Below, one piece after another: positions 42,235 through 50,780 of a stretch of DNA of 64,000 bases (position 1 is the first letter of the stretch; the number at the start of each line of letters is the position of its first letter). Location of the stretch: NCBI RefSeq assembly GCF_021375795.1, contig NZ_JAEIOI010000003.1, positions 248,001 through 312,000 on the forward strand, written 5' to 3'. The DNA comes from Pseudomonas anguilliseptica (GTDB lineage: Bacteria > Pseudomonadota > Gammaproteobacteria > Pseudomonadales > Pseudomonadaceae). Below the pieces are notes generated by a model. That model was not told the DNA's origin. It searched no databases and worked only from the letters and a program-made list of their open reading frames with translations. The position numbers were made by a program, and so were the translations under genes.

Positions 42235-42892
42235 GCCGACTCAAGGTATAGAGTTTCAGGCGGATGCTGGCCTTACCCGGTCCCGCCTCACCAACCTGAT
42301 AATCCAGGCTGTCCCAGTTCAGCTGCCAGCCACTGGCTTTCACCGCCTGCAAGTAGCTCAGCAGGTCGAAGTAGCCACCCTCCAGCTGCAACTCCAGGCC
42401 ATGGCGGTAGAGGGTCACAGCGGCTGGGGCGGGTTTCTCCTCGCTCGCCGTGGCGCCCGCAACCGGCTCGACACTGGCCAGCTGCACCGGCTCGCTGAAG
42501 CTGCTCATGCCCAGTACCCGTAGCTGCGGCTGTTTGCGCAACAGCTCCTGCAACACCGTCTGCATTTTCTGCGGCGTCACCAGCTCATCGGTGTGCTGAT
42601 CAATCTGCAGGATCAGCGCGTCGCGACTGGTCGCTGCCGCCAGCAACGCGTCGCGGTATTGCCGATTAGGATCAGCAGCGGCGCGCCGCTTGAGCTCCTC
42701 CCGCGCGCTCGCCGCTTCCAGCCGCTGCGCCTCAGCCAGTTGCCAGCTGCTCTGCTGCTTGGCCAGACGTACGCTGAGCGGGTCACCGATCAGCAGCACG
42801 TAGAACACAAAGAGCAGACCCAGGCCCACGCCATAGGCCAGCCAGCGCTCGCGCGGGGCCATGCCCTGCCAGCGCGGCAACCACTTATTCAT
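42212..42892 (-). CDS. mshJ: MshJ, PilO/GspM-like alignment protein
   Basis: A 226-aa bitopic inner-membrane protein with one transmembrane helix near residues 18-35 (WLAYGVGLGLLFVFYVLLI), a long coiled coil, and a C-terminal ferredoxin-like fold (RHGLELQLEGGYFDLLSYLQAVKASGWQLNWDSLDYQVGE). The pattern is PilO-like. Overlap with the gene upstream is 8 nt. Confidence 0.88.
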   Translation of the reverse strand: MNKWLPRWQGMAPRERWLAYGVGLGLLFVFYVLLIGDPLSVRLAKQQSSWQLAEAQRLEAASAREELKRRAAADPNRQYRDALLAAATSRDALILQIDQHTDELVTPQKMQTVLQELLRKQPQLRVLGMSSFSEPVQLASVEPVAGATASEEKPAPAAVTLYRHGLELQLEGGYFDLLSYLQAVKASGWQLNWDSLDYQVGEAGPGKASIRLKLYTLSRHAGWVGV

Positions 42893-43493
42893 TGCCGGCC
42901 TCCTTATCCTTCAGTTGGGACGAGAGGTCGAAGTGCAGCAACTGATCATCACCGCGCTGCACGTCGAAACGGGCGAATTCACGGCCATTGAAGACCGCAC
43001 TCTGTCCCAGACGCTGCAGGTACTGCGGCAGCAGCTCCTGATCCTGGCTGCGCCCTTGCAGGCGTATCTGCCGACCGCCTTCACGCAGGCTGATGCCGCT
43101 CAGCCACAGGCCACTTTGCGGGTGCTGCTCGGTCAGGGCCATCAGTGGAGCGACAAAGCCCGCACTGCGCTGACTGCCAAGCAGTTGCAGGTAGGCAATC
43201 AGCCGCTGCAATTCACGATTATCCCGCTCGCGAGCCGTCAGCTCCTCAGGCAAACGCTCATCCAGCTTCGGCTCGACAAAACTGCCACGCGCCGTCGCCA
43301 GCTCGGCCTCTTCCTCCTGCGCCTGTGCCTGCACCTGAGCCAGACGCTGAGCGCCCTGGTGCAGTTGCCAGGCTTGCCAGCTCCCATGCGCCAGACACAG
43401 CAGCAGCACGATACCCAGGCCCAGCAGCATCTGTGCCCGCTGCGGCCCGCTTTGCTGTGTGCGTTCGACCTGGAACAGGTTGAGGTTCTGCAT
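42885..43493 (-). CDS. PilN/GspL-like alignment protein (MshI2)
   Basis: A 202-aa PilN-like protein. It begins MQNLNLFQVE, the typical PilN start, then a transmembrane helix (MLLGLGIVLLLCLAHGSWQAW), a coiled coil and a C-terminal beta domain with SGISLREGGRQIRLQGRSQDQELLPQYLQRL, which is the PilN fold. The ATG overlaps the mshI stop by one base (TGATG). It corresponds to the second half of the MshI function, sometimes called mshI2. The name is uncertain. Confidence 0.85.
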   Translation of the reverse strand: MQNLNLFQVERTQQSGPQRAQMLLGLGIVLLLCLAHGSWQAWQLHQGAQRLAQVQAQAQEEEAELATARGSFVEPKLDERLPEELTARERDNRELQRLIAYLQLLGSQRSAGFVAPLMALTEQHPQSGLWLSGISLREGGRQIRLQGRSQDQELLPQYLQRLGQSAVFNGREFARFDVQRGDDQLLHFDLSSQLKDKEAGNE

Positions 43494-44413
43494 CAGCCGG
43501 CCTCCTGCCGCAGGGCTGCACCGACGGCGCCCATGCAATAGGCCTGCTCCTGCTCGGACAGCTCGGCACTGGCCTGCCCCGGAAACAGTTCACGCAGATC
43601 CAGCGCCTGCAACTTGACCGCCAGGCCGCTGGAGAGCGCCTGCAGGGCCGCCGCACCATTGCGCTTCATCGGCAACAGCAGCAGCCGGTTGATATAACCC
43701 TTGCCCAGCTGGCTTTCGTAATAATCGAGGGAGCGCTGGATCTCCAGGGTCATCGCCGAGAATTCCTGATCCGCCTGGTCCAGGCCCTGTTCGATACGTC
43801 GCGCCATATACAGATCAGCGCCATGTTGCACGGCAATCAGCCCTTCGCTGGAACGCAGGCGCAGCAGCGACAAACTCATGCCTTCGCTGCCGGCCAACAG
43901 GCCAAGGTTACGGAATGCCATTTCGGTGACATCAATGCTGCCCAGGTGCAGGCCGGCTTCGTCGCACATCGCGCTCCAGGCCAGCATCCGCGCCTTGTTC
44001 AGGACCGCGCAGTAGGCCATGCGCGAACGCCCACGGTAGGCATCGTCAGGCAGGTTGAAAGCATCGACGACAACGCTGTCGATCGGCTCACTGATCAGTT
44101 CCTTGACCCGCCAGCGCATGGCGTCGCGTAACTCAGTGGCGGGCACATCGGGGCTGTCGAGCAGGAGCATCTGATAAGTGGCGGGGTGCAACAGCAGATT
44201 GACCGGCATGCCGGCAAGGCCCAGTTGATTGACCAGGCGCTTGAGCAACGCCGGCTGTTCGGCACTGGCGGCCTCATGAAACTGGCACTCCAGCAGACGC
44301 GGAGGCTGACCCGGTTCGCGCAGCACACGCGCCAGAGCAACACCTTCAGGACTGGTTTCGATACCCAGCAAACCATTGGCGGCTTTTATTTTTCTTTTCG
44401 CAAACCACGCCAA
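43493..44413 (-). CDS. mshI: MshI, PilM-like actin-fold component
   Basis: A 306-aa cytoplasmic PilM/MshI-type protein, first gene of the operon. It contains the start FAKRKIKAANGLLGIETSPEGVALARVL, the surface segment SLSLLRLRSSEGLIAVQHGADLYMARRIE, and a LEIQRSLDYYESQLGKGYINRLLLLPM motif typical of the actin-like fold. The start codon is TTG at 44413, supported by a GGGGGA ribosome-binding site 8 nt upstream. It would anchor the alignment complex to the cytoplasmic face. No mshH (CsrD-like) gene precedes it. Confidence 0.9.
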   Translation of the reverse strand: MAWFAKRKIKAANGLLGIETSPEGVALARVLREPGQPPRLLECQFHEAASAEQPALLKRLVNQLGLAGMPVNLLLHPATYQMLLLDSPDVPATELRDAMRWRVKELISEPIDSVVVDAFNLPDDAYRGRSRMAYCAVLNKARMLAWSAMCDEAGLHLGSIDVTEMAFRNLGLLAGSEGMSLSLLRLRSSEGLIAVQHGADLYMARRIEQGLDQADQEFSAMTLEIQRSLDYYESQLGKGYINRLLLLPMKRNGAAALQALSSGLAVKLQALDLRELFPGQASAELSEQEQAYCMGAVGAALRQEAG

Positions 44414-44439
44414 CTGCGCATTCCCCCACCCATTGCAGC

Positions 44440-44458
44440 GCAGGCAACACCTGCCTGC
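44440..44458. promoter_or_regulatory. Palindrome in the mshI-trmL divergent promoter region
   Basis: GCAGGCA and TGCCTGC flank a 5-nt centre (perfect 7-bp arms). It lies between the divergent starts of mshI (44413) and trmL (44505), just upstream of a TAGAAT -10-like hexamer (44468-44473) for trmL. It could be an operator or an RNA hairpin in the msh leader. Confidence 0.4.
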
Positions 44459-44504
44459 GACACACTGTAGAATAGCCTCCGAGCCCTAGCCCTGAGCCTG
44501 ATCA

Positions 44505-44966
44505 ATGTTCCATGTCGTGTTGTTTCAACCGGAAATTCCCCCGAATACCGGCAACATCATTCGCTTGTGCGCTAACACCGGCTGCCATCTACACCTGATC
44601 GAACCCCTGGGTTTCGACCTGGATGACAAGCGCTTACGCCGCGCCGGGCTGGACTATCACGAGTATGCGACATTAAAACGCCATCAATCGTTGGCGGACT
44701 GTATAACACAAACCGGCTGCGACAGAATCCTGGCATTCACCACTAAAGCTAGTCACAACTACGCACAAATGCAGTTTCGCCGGGGTGACATGCTGCTCTT
44801 TGGCCCGGAAAGTCGCGGTCTGCCTCAGGAAATCCTAGACCAGATCGCCGATGCTCAACGCCTGCGCATGCCCATGCGCCCGGGCAATCGCAGCCTGAAC
44901 CTGTCCAATGCCGTTGCTGTAGTGGTGTACGAAGCCTGGCGCCAACTTGATTTCGCCATGGACTGA
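44505..44966 (+). CDS. trmL: tRNA (cytidine/uridine-34 2'-O)-methyltransferase TrmL
   Basis: A 153-aa SPOUT-class methyltransferase that modifies the wobble base of leucine tRNAs using SAM. The family motifs are all there: PEIPPNTGNIIRLCANTG at the start, LLFGPESRGLP (about 98-108), and the knot motif RMPMRPGNRSLNLSNAVAVVVYEAWRQ at the end. Length is normal. It lies between the msh operon and secB, with a terminator immediately after. Confidence 0.96.
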   Translation: MFHVVLFQPEIPPNTGNIIRLCANTGCHLHLIEPLGFDLDDKRLRRAGLDYHEYATLKRHQSLADCITQTGCDRILAFTTKASHNYAQMQFRRGDMLLFGPESRGLPQEILDQIADAQRLRMPMRPGNRSLNLSNAVAVVVYEAWRQLDFAMD

Positions 44967-44992
44967 GCGTCACGCCCTACACAAAAGGTAAT

Positions 44993-45018
44993 AAAAAAGC
45001 GCCCGAAGGCGCTTTTTT
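44993..45018. terminator. Bidirectional terminator between trmL and secB
   Basis: AAAAAAGCGCC-CGAA-GGCGCTTTTTT, an 11-bp perfect stem with a stable tetraloop and T/A tracts. It serves both convergent genes. Confidence 0.95.
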
Positions 45019-45038
45019 AGTCTTCAATGGCGCACAAC

Positions 45039-45524
45039 TCAGTGCGCCACTTCCGCCTGCGCGGCTTGCTGCATACGCTGCAGCTCCTGCGCGTAGAGGG
45101 CGTCGAAGTTCACCGGAGCCAGCATCAGGGCCGGGAACGAGCCACGAACCACCAGGCTATCCAGGGTCTCACGGGCATACGGGAAGAGGATGTTCGGGCA
45201 GAACGCACCCAGGGTGTGGCTCATGGAGGCGGCATCCAGGCCCTTGATCAGGAAGATACCGGCCTGCTGCACTTCAGCGATAAAGGCGGTTTCTTCGCCA
45301 GTTTTCACGGTAACCGAAAGGGTCAGCACCACTTCATGGAAATCACCGTCCAGGGCTTTCTGGCGGGTGTTGAGGTCCATGGCGACGCTAGGCGCCCACT
45401 CCTGACGGAAGATTTCCGGGCTCTTCGGCGCTTCGAAGGACAGGTCACGTACATAGATACGCTGCAGGGAGAATTGCGGGTTCTGTTCGCCCTGAGCGGC
45501 GCCGTTGCTAGCTTGTTCTGTCAT
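45039..45524 (-). CDS. secB: Protein-export chaperone SecB
   Basis: A 161-aa tetrameric chaperone that holds preproteins unfolded and delivers them to SecA. Core motifs [22 protein letters not shown] and [35 protein letters not shown] are complete. The acidic/Ala-rich C-terminal tail is typical. It is the last gene of a minus-strand unit with grxC and a rhodanese-like gene, an order that is conserved in gammaproteobacteria. Confidence 0.97.
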   Translation of the reverse strand: MTEQASNGAAQGEQNPQFSLQRIYVRDLSFEAPKSPEIFRQEWAPSVAMDLNTRQKALDGDFHEVVLTLSVTVKTGEETAFIAEVQQAGIFLIKGLDAASMSHTLGAFCPNILFPYARETLDSLVVRGSFPALMLAPVNFDALYAQELQRMQQAAQAEVAH

Positions 45525-45564
45525 GGCAAAGCCTTCTTCTCGTTAGGTACTGAATAAACAGGGG

Positions 45565-45819
45565 TTAAGCCTTGAGCAACGCGTCGAGCTTACCGGCGCG
45601 CTCCAGGGCGTAGAGGTCATCGCAACCGCCGACATGGCGATCACCGATCCAGATCTGCGGCACCGAGGTGCGCCCCGCCTTGCGGGTCATTTCCGCGCGG
45701 GCATCCGGCTGACCATCAACCTTGATTTCGTTGAAGGTCACGCCTTTGTGAGTCAGCAGTTGCTTGGCACGGATGCAGTAAGGGCACCAGTCACTGGAAT
45801 AGATGACGACAGGTTGCAT
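45565..45819 (-). CDS. grxC: Glutaredoxin 3
   Basis: An 84-aa class I glutaredoxin with the dithiol active site SDWCPYCIRAKQLL (residues 9-22), the cis-Pro motif TSVPQIWIG and the GSH-contacting HVGGCDDLYAL. It reduces glutathione-mixed disulphides. It starts 1 nt after the stop of the upstream rhodanese-fold gene, and secB follows 40 nt downstream. Confidence 0.96.
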   Translation of the reverse strand: MQPVVIYSSDWCPYCIRAKQLLTHKGVTFNEIKVDGQPDARAEMTRKAGRTSVPQIWIGDRHVGGCDDLYALERAGKLDALLKA

Positions 45820-45820
45820 C

Positions 45821-46234
45821 TCACTTCACCAGCGGCAGGTTGTCGCCACGCCAGCTGGCAATCCCGCCGGACAGTTTGGCGGCAGTGAAGCCAGCCTTTT
45901 TCAGGTCACGGCAGATACCGCCGCTGTGCTGGCCCATGGCATCGACCACGATGATGGTCTTGGCCTTGTGCTTCTCCAGCTCAACCATGCGTGCGGCGAA
46001 TTTTTCGAACGGGATATTCAGGGCACCGACGATATGCCCAGCGGAAAAGTCCTTCTGCCCGCGAATGTCCAGCACCACGCCCTGCTCACTGTTGACCAGT
46101 GCCGTCAGCTCGCGGGTGCTCAGGCTCTGCCCACCTTTGCGCACTTCAGTGAAGATCAGCAGCGCCAGCAGCGTCACGAACAATCCGCTCAGCACATAGT
46201 GGGTAGTGGCAAATTCAATCAAGTTGGCAAGCAT
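45821..46234 (-). CDS. Membrane-anchored rhodanese-fold protein (YibN-like), catalytic Cys absent
   Basis: A 137-aa protein with one N-terminal transmembrane helix (YVLSGLFVTLLALLIFTEVRKGG, about residues 12-34) and a rhodanese domain (GVVLDIRGQKDFSAGHIVGALNIPFEKF). At the active-site loop, where rhodaneses have CxxGxRS, this protein reads VVDAMGQHSGG: the cysteine is Asp, as in E. coli YibN. It therefore should not transfer sulfur by the usual route. The start at 46234 gives a normal N-terminus; a start at 46282 is unlikely. It leads the rhodanese-grxC-secB unit. Confidence 0.86.
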   Translation of the reverse strand: MLANLIEFATTHYVLSGLFVTLLALLIFTEVRKGGQSLSTRELTALVNSEQGVVLDIRGQKDFSAGHIVGALNIPFEKFAARMVELEKHKAKTIIVVDAMGQHSGGICRDLKKAGFTAAKLSGGIASWRGDNLPLVK

Positions 46235-46380
46235 TATGCGGTTCCGGGACGGTAAAATGCCGGCCAGTATACACAGCCACACAGGTCGGCCAAACCCCGC
46301 CTGGCGGTGACGTTTGCCACACTTGGCCGTAAAATGCCCGGCCTTGTTTCCTGCCCATCGACCCAGAGCGAGCCAGCTTT

Positions 46381-47916
46381 ATGAGCGCCACGCCCAAACC
46401 CCTGGTACTGATCATCCTCGATGGCTTCGGCCACAGTGACAGCCCTGAATCCAACGCCATCATGGCCGCCAACACGCCGGTCTACGACCACCTGCGCGCC
46501 ACCCAGCCGCACGGCTTGATTTCGGGATCGGGCATGGATGTCGGCCTGCCGGACGGGCAGATGGGCAACTCCGAGGTCGGCCACATGAACCTTGGCGCCG
46601 GCCGCGTGGTGTATCAGGACTTCACCCGGGTGACCAAAGCCATTCGCGATGGCGAGTTCTTCAGCAACCCGACCATCACCTCGGCAGTAGACAAGGCAGT
46701 GGGCGCCGGCAAGGCCGTGCACATCCTCGGCTTGCTCTCCGACGGCGGCGTGCACAGCCACCAGGACCATCTGGTGGCCATGGCTGAACTGGCCGCGCAA
46801 CGGGGCGCCGAAGAAATCTACCTGCATGCCTTTCTCGATGGCCGCGACACCCCACCAAAAAGCGCGCAGCCGTCCATCGAACTGCTCGACGCCACCTTCG
46901 CCAAACTCGGCAAGGGCCGTATCGCCAGCATGACCGGGCGCTACTTTGCGATGGATCGCGACAACCGCTGGGATCGCGTGCAGCACGCCTATGAGCTGAT
47001 CGTCGACGGTAACGGCCAGTTCAACGCCGCCAGCGCCGTTGCCGGCCTAGAAGCCGCTTATGCCCGTGGCGAGAGCGACGAGTTCGTCAAAGCCACCACC
47101 ATCGGCGAGCCGGTGCAGATGGACGATGGCGACGCCGTGATTTTCATGAACTTCCGCGCCGATCGCGCCCGCGAACTGACCCGCGCTTTTGTCGAGCCGG
47201 GTTTCAAGGAGTTCGAGCGCTCACGCGTGCCGCAACTGGCCGGTTTCGTCATGCTCACCCAGTACGCCGCGAGCATCCCCACGCCCAGCGCCTACAAGCC
47301 GGAAGCCCTGACCAACGTGCTTGGCGAGTACCTGGCGAACAATGGCAAGACCCAGCTGCGCATTGCCGAAACCGAGAAATACGCCCACGTCACCTTTTTC
47401 TTCTCCGGCGGCCGTGAAGAGCCCTTTGCGGGCGAAGAACGCATCCTGATTCCGTCACCGAATGTCGCCACCTATGACCTGCAGCCGCAGATGAGCGCGC
47501 CGGAAGTCACCGACAAGATCGTCGACGCCATCGAAAACCAGCGTTACGACGTGATCATCGTCAACTACGCCAACGGCGACATGGTCGGCCATACCGGCGT
47601 GTTTTCCGCTGCTGTGGCGGCGGTGGAATGCCTGGACAGCTGCGTCGGCCGTATCGTTGCCGCACTGGAAAAAGTCGGCGGCGAAGCGCTGATCACCGCC
47701 GATCACGGCAACGTCGAGCAGATGGAAGATGAAAGCACCGGCCAGGCGCACACCGCGCACACCTGCGAGCCGGTGCCGTTCATCTATGTTGGCAAGCGCC
47801 CGGCGACCATCCGTGCCGGCGGTGTGCTAGCCGACGTGGCTCCGACCCTGCTGACCCTGATGGGCCTGCCGGTGCCCGCGGAAATGACCGGCACCAGTAT
47901 CGTCGAGCTGAACTGA
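46381..47916 (+). CDS. gpmI: 2,3-bisphosphoglycerate-independent phosphoglycerate mutase
   Basis: A 511-aa Mn-dependent mutase that interconverts 3- and 2-phosphoglycerate. It is of alkaline-phosphatase fold with the phospho-serine in [18 protein letters not shown] (about residue 63). The metal ligands are in [34 protein letters not shown] and [14 protein letters not shown]. Length and ends are as in the family. It is divergent from the grxC unit. Confidence 0.97.
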   Translation: MSATPKPLVLIILDGFGHSDSPESNAIMAANTPVYDHLRATQPHGLISGSGMDVGLPDGQMGNSEVGHMNLGAGRVVYQDFTRVTKAIRDGEFFSNPTITSAVDKAVGAGKAVHILGLLSDGGVHSHQDHLVAMAELAAQRGAEEIYLHAFLDGRDTPPKSAQPSIELLDATFAKLGKGRIASMTGRYFAMDRDNRWDRVQHAYELIVDGNGQFNAASAVAGLEAAYARGESDEFVKATTIGEPVQMDDGDAVIFMNFRADRARELTRAFVEPGFKEFERSRVPQLAGFVMLTQYAASIPTPSAYKPEALTNVLGEYLANNGKTQLRIAETEKYAHVTFFFSGGREEPFAGEERILIPSPNVATYDLQPQMSAPEVTDKIVDAIENQRYDVIIVNYANGDMVGHTGVFSAAVAAVECLDSCVGRIVAALEKVGGEALITADHGNVEQMEDESTGQAHTAHTCEPVPFIYVGKRPATIRAGGVLADVAPTLLTLMGLPVPAEMTGTSIVELN

Positions 47917-47924
47917 GCAACTGT

Positions 47925-47954
47925 CCGCAGCCAGGCGCAAGGCCTGGCCTGCGG
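47925..47954. repeat. Hairpin after gpmI
   Basis: CCGCAGCCAGGC pairs with GCCTGGCCTGCGG (one bulge) across a 5-nt loop, 8 nt after the gpmI stop. There is no T-run. It may protect the mRNA 3' end in front of the terminator that follows. Confidence 0.6.
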
Positions 47955-47967
47955 GGCATCACATACA

Positions 47968-47999
47968 CGACGTTAAAAATGGCTCCCGGCCATTTTTTA
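47968..47999 (+). terminator. gpmI terminator, copy 1 of a 32-bp direct repeat
   Basis: CGACGTT followed by AAAAATGGC-TCCC-GGCCATTTTTT: a short stem with a T6 run. An identical 32-bp copy lies 76 bp downstream. Confidence 0.8.
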
Positions 48000-48043
48000 T
48001 AGCCACTCCATCCATGGCGGCCACCCTACGGGCCGTCGCTGTG

Positions 48044-48075
48044 CGACGTTAAAAATGGCTCCCGGCCATTTTTTA
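48044..48075 (+). terminator. Duplicate terminator, copy 2
   Basis: Identical over 32 bp to the copy at 47968-47999, including seven non-hairpin bases (CGACGTT) upstream, so it is a duplication and not convergent folding. It ends 41 nt before the envC start. Confidence 0.8.
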
Positions 48076-48116
48076 GGCATACTAGGCAGGTTCTTAATTC
48101 AGGTGCTGCCAGCCCC

Positions 48117-49358
48117 ATGTTTCGTGCCCTCGCCCTTGTTTTCCTGACCCTCCTGCTGACGCCTGCCATCGCCGACGAGAAGACCGATGCGCAAAAGCAG
48201 CTGGATGCCGCGCGCGCTGACGTCGCCGAGCTGAAACAACTGCTGGAAAAGCTGCAGCAGGAGAAATCCGGCGTGCAACAGGCGCTGAAAAAGACCGAAA
48301 GCGAAATGGGCCAGCTGGAGAAGCAGGTCAAAGGTTTGCAACAGGACCTGAAAAAAAGCGAAGACGAAATACAGCGGCTCGATGGCGAGAAAAAAAAACT
48401 CGAGGGCGCGCGCCTTGAACAACAACGTCTGATCGGCATCCAAGCCCGTGCCGCCTACCAGAGCGGCCGCCAGGAGTACGTCAAACTGCTGCTCAACCAG
48501 CAGAACCCGGAAAAATTTTCGCGCACCCTGACCTACTACGACTACCTCAGCGAAGCACGCATGGAGCAGCTGGCCACCTTCAACGAAACCCTGCGCCAGC
48601 TGGCCAATGTTGAAATCGACATCGCCAACCAGCAGAACCAGCTACTGGAGCAGAAAAGCGCCCTTGATGGCCGTCGCGAGCAACTCGCCAGTGTGCGCAA
48701 AGAGCGCCAGCTGGCCCTGGCCAAACTGAACAAGGAATTTTCCGCCCGCGACCAGAAGCTAAAGGCGCGCGAGCAGGAACAGGCCAACCTGGCCCGTGTG
48801 CTGAAAACCATCGAAGAAACCCTCGCGCGGCAGGCCCGTGAAGCGGAAGCGGCACGCCAGCAAACGCTGCTGGCCGAGCGCGAACAGCCGCGCAGCGGCA
48901 CCAAAGCGAACAACAGCGGTCCATTGGTCAGCGCTGGGGCCACCTTTGGCGGTCCGTTTGCCAAGGCACGCGGGCAATTGCCCTGGCCGGTCAACGGTCG
49001 CCTGGTGGCACGCTATGGCACCCCGCGTGGCGGGGATGCGCGGACCAAATGGGACGGTGTGCTGATCGGCGCTGCTGCCGGCAGCCAGGTGCACGCTGTA
49101 CACGGCGGCCGCGTGGTATTCGCCGACTGGTTGCGCGGAGCCGGGCTTCTGGTCATTCTCGACCATGGCAACGGCTATCTGAGCCTCTATGGGCACAACC
49201 AGAGCCTGCTCAAGGATGCCGGCGACGTGGTCAAGGCGGGTGAAGCCATTGCCACAGTCGGCACCAGTGGTGGCCAGGACACCCCCGCGCTGTATTTTGC
49301 AATTCGCCAGCAGGGCCGCCCGATCGACCCCGCCCAATGGTGCCGCGCGCAGGGATAA
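48117..49358 (+). CDS. envC: EnvC-like murein hydrolase activator (degenerate LytM/M23)
   Basis: A 413-aa periplasmic protein with a signal peptide (LALVFLTLLLTPAIAD), a long coiled coil (about residues 20-265, with KQLLEKLQQEKSGVQQALKKTE type heptads) and a C-terminal LytM domain. Canonical zinc ligands are lost: the first His/Asp motif reads KWDGVLIGAAAGSQ and the HxH motif reads ALYFAIR. EnvC in E. coli likewise lacks catalysis and activates AmiA/AmiB at the septum. The coiled coil would contact FtsEX. It forms an operon with ctpA (24-nt gap). Confidence 0.92.
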   Translation: MFRALALVFLTLLLTPAIADEKTDAQKQLDAARADVAELKQLLEKLQQEKSGVQQALKKTESEMGQLEKQVKGLQQDLKKSEDEIQRLDGEKKKLEGARLEQQRLIGIQARAAYQSGRQEYVKLLLNQQNPEKFSRTLTYYDYLSEARMEQLATFNETLRQLANVEIDIANQQNQLLEQKSALDGRREQLASVRKERQLALAKLNKEFSARDQKLKAREQEQANLARVLKTIEETLARQAREAEAARQQTLLAEREQPRSGTKANNSGPLVSAGATFGGPFAKARGQLPWPVNGRLVARYGTPRGGDARTKWDGVLIGAAAGSQVHAVHGGRVVFADWLRGAGLLVILDHGNGYLSLYGHNQSLLKDAGDVVKAGEAIATVGTSGGQDTPALYFAIRQQGRPIDPAQWCRAQG

Positions 49359-49382
49359 GCCCGCGCTTCACAGGAGTTCGAC

Positions 49383-50684
49383 ATGCCGCATCTGTTCCGC
49401 CTTACCGCCATCGCGCTGGCCGTCACCCTGCTGGGCAGCACTGCCGTCCTGGCCGCGCCGGCTGCTGCCCCTGCCACGGCCAGCGACAGCGCGCCCCTGC
49501 CGCTGGATGACCTGCGTACCTTTGCCGAGGTGATGGATCGCATCAAATCCGCCTATGTCGAGCCGGTCAGCGACAAGACCCTGCTGGAGAACGCGATCAA
49601 GGGCATGCTCAGCAACCTTGATCCGCATTCGGCCTACCTGGAACCGGAAGCCTTCCGCGACCTGCAGGAAAGCACCAGCGGCGAATTCGGCGGCCTGGGC
49701 ATTGAGCTGGGCACCGAGGACGGTTTCCTCAAAGTGGTTTCTCCGATTGATGACACCCCGGCCTCCGCTGCGGGCATCCAACCAGGCGACCTGATCGTCA
49801 AGATCGACGGTCAGCCAACCAAGGGCCTGTCGCTGATGGAGGCCGTGGAGAAAATGCGCGGCAAAGCCGGCAGCGACATCGAGTTGACCCTGGTGCGCGA
49901 AGGCGGCAAGCCCTTCGATGTTGAACTCACCCGCGCGGTGATCAAGGTCAAGAGCGTGAAGAGCCAGCTGCTGGATGATGGCTATGGCTACATCCGTATC
50001 ACCCAGTTCCAAGTCAACAGTGGCGAGGAAGTCGGCAAAGCCCTGGCCAAGCTGCGCAAGGACAACGGCAAGAAGCTGCGCGGCATCGTTCTCGACCTGC
50101 GTAACAACCCAGGCGGCGTGCTCCAGGCAGCGGTGGAAGTGACTGACCACTTCCTCAAGAAAGGCCTGATCGTTTACACCGAGGGGCGTATCGCCAACTC
50201 CGAGTTGCGCTTCAATGCCGACCCGACCGACGCCAGCGAAGGCGTACCACTTGTGGTGCTGATCAATGGCGGCAGCGCCTCGGCGTCGGAAATTGTCGCA
50301 GGCGCCCTGCAAGACCATAAACGTGGCGTACTGATGGGCACCGACAGCTTCGGCAAAGGCTCGGTGCAGACCGTGCTGCCGCTGAATAACGACCGCGCAC
50401 TGAAACTCACCACCGCGCTGTACTTCACCCCCAACGGCCGCTCGATTCAGGCGCAAGGCATCGTACCGGACATCGAAGTCGCGCGCGCCAAACTGACCCG
50501 CGAACAGGATGAAAGCGGTATCAAAGAAGCCGATCTGCAGGGTCACCTGGGTAATGGCAACGGTGGTGCTGACAAACCGAGCAAGAGCAAAACCAGCGCC
50601 CCGGCCCGCCCGCAGGATGATGACTACCAACTGAGCCAGGCCCTCAACCTGCTCAAGGGTCTAAGCGTCACCCGCGGCGACTAG
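49383..50684 (+). CDS. ctpA: Carboxy-terminal processing protease (S41 family)
   Basis: A 433-aa exported serine protease with a signal peptide (ALAVTLLGSTAVLAAP), a PDZ domain (about residues 100-180: GGLGIELGTEDGFLKVVSPIDDTPA) and an S41 core with the Ser nucleophile in INGGSASASEIVAGAL and the Lys general base in GTDSFGKGSVQTV. The family trims C-termini of periplasmic proteins. In pseudomonads CtpA, with a lipoprotein partner, degrades cell-wall endopeptidases. The co-location with envC therefore makes a cell-wall remodelling unit. Confidence 0.95.
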   Translation: MPHLFRLTAIALAVTLLGSTAVLAAPAAAPATASDSAPLPLDDLRTFAEVMDRIKSAYVEPVSDKTLLENAIKGMLSNLDPHSAYLEPEAFRDLQESTSGEFGGLGIELGTEDGFLKVVSPIDDTPASAAGIQPGDLIVKIDGQPTKGLSLMEAVEKMRGKAGSDIELTLVREGGKPFDVELTRAVIKVKSVKSQLLDDGYGYIRITQFQVNSGEEVGKALAKLRKDNGKKLRGIVLDLRNNPGGVLQAAVEVTDHFLKKGLIVYTEGRIANSELRFNADPTDASEGVPLVVLINGGSASASEIVAGALQDHKRGVLMGTDSFGKGSVQTVLPLNNDRALKLTTALYFTPNGRSIQAQGIVPDIEVARAKLTREQDESGIKEADLQGHLGNGNGGADKPSKSKTSAPARPQDDDYQLSQALNLLKGLSVTRGD

Positions 50685-50728
50685 GGATGCGCCTGCAGGT
50701 GCAGGCATGCCGGTAAAAATGCAGCAAG

Positions 50729-50766
50729 AAAAAGCCCGACCTTGATCACTCAAGGTCGGGCTTTTT
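50729..50766. terminator. Bidirectional terminator after ctpA
   Basis: AAAAAGCCCGACCTTGA pairs with the complementary right arm around a small loop, with A and T tracts at the ends. It separates ctpA from the minus-strand binding-protein genes. Confidence 0.93.
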
Positions 50767-50780
50767 AATAACGCCTGAAG

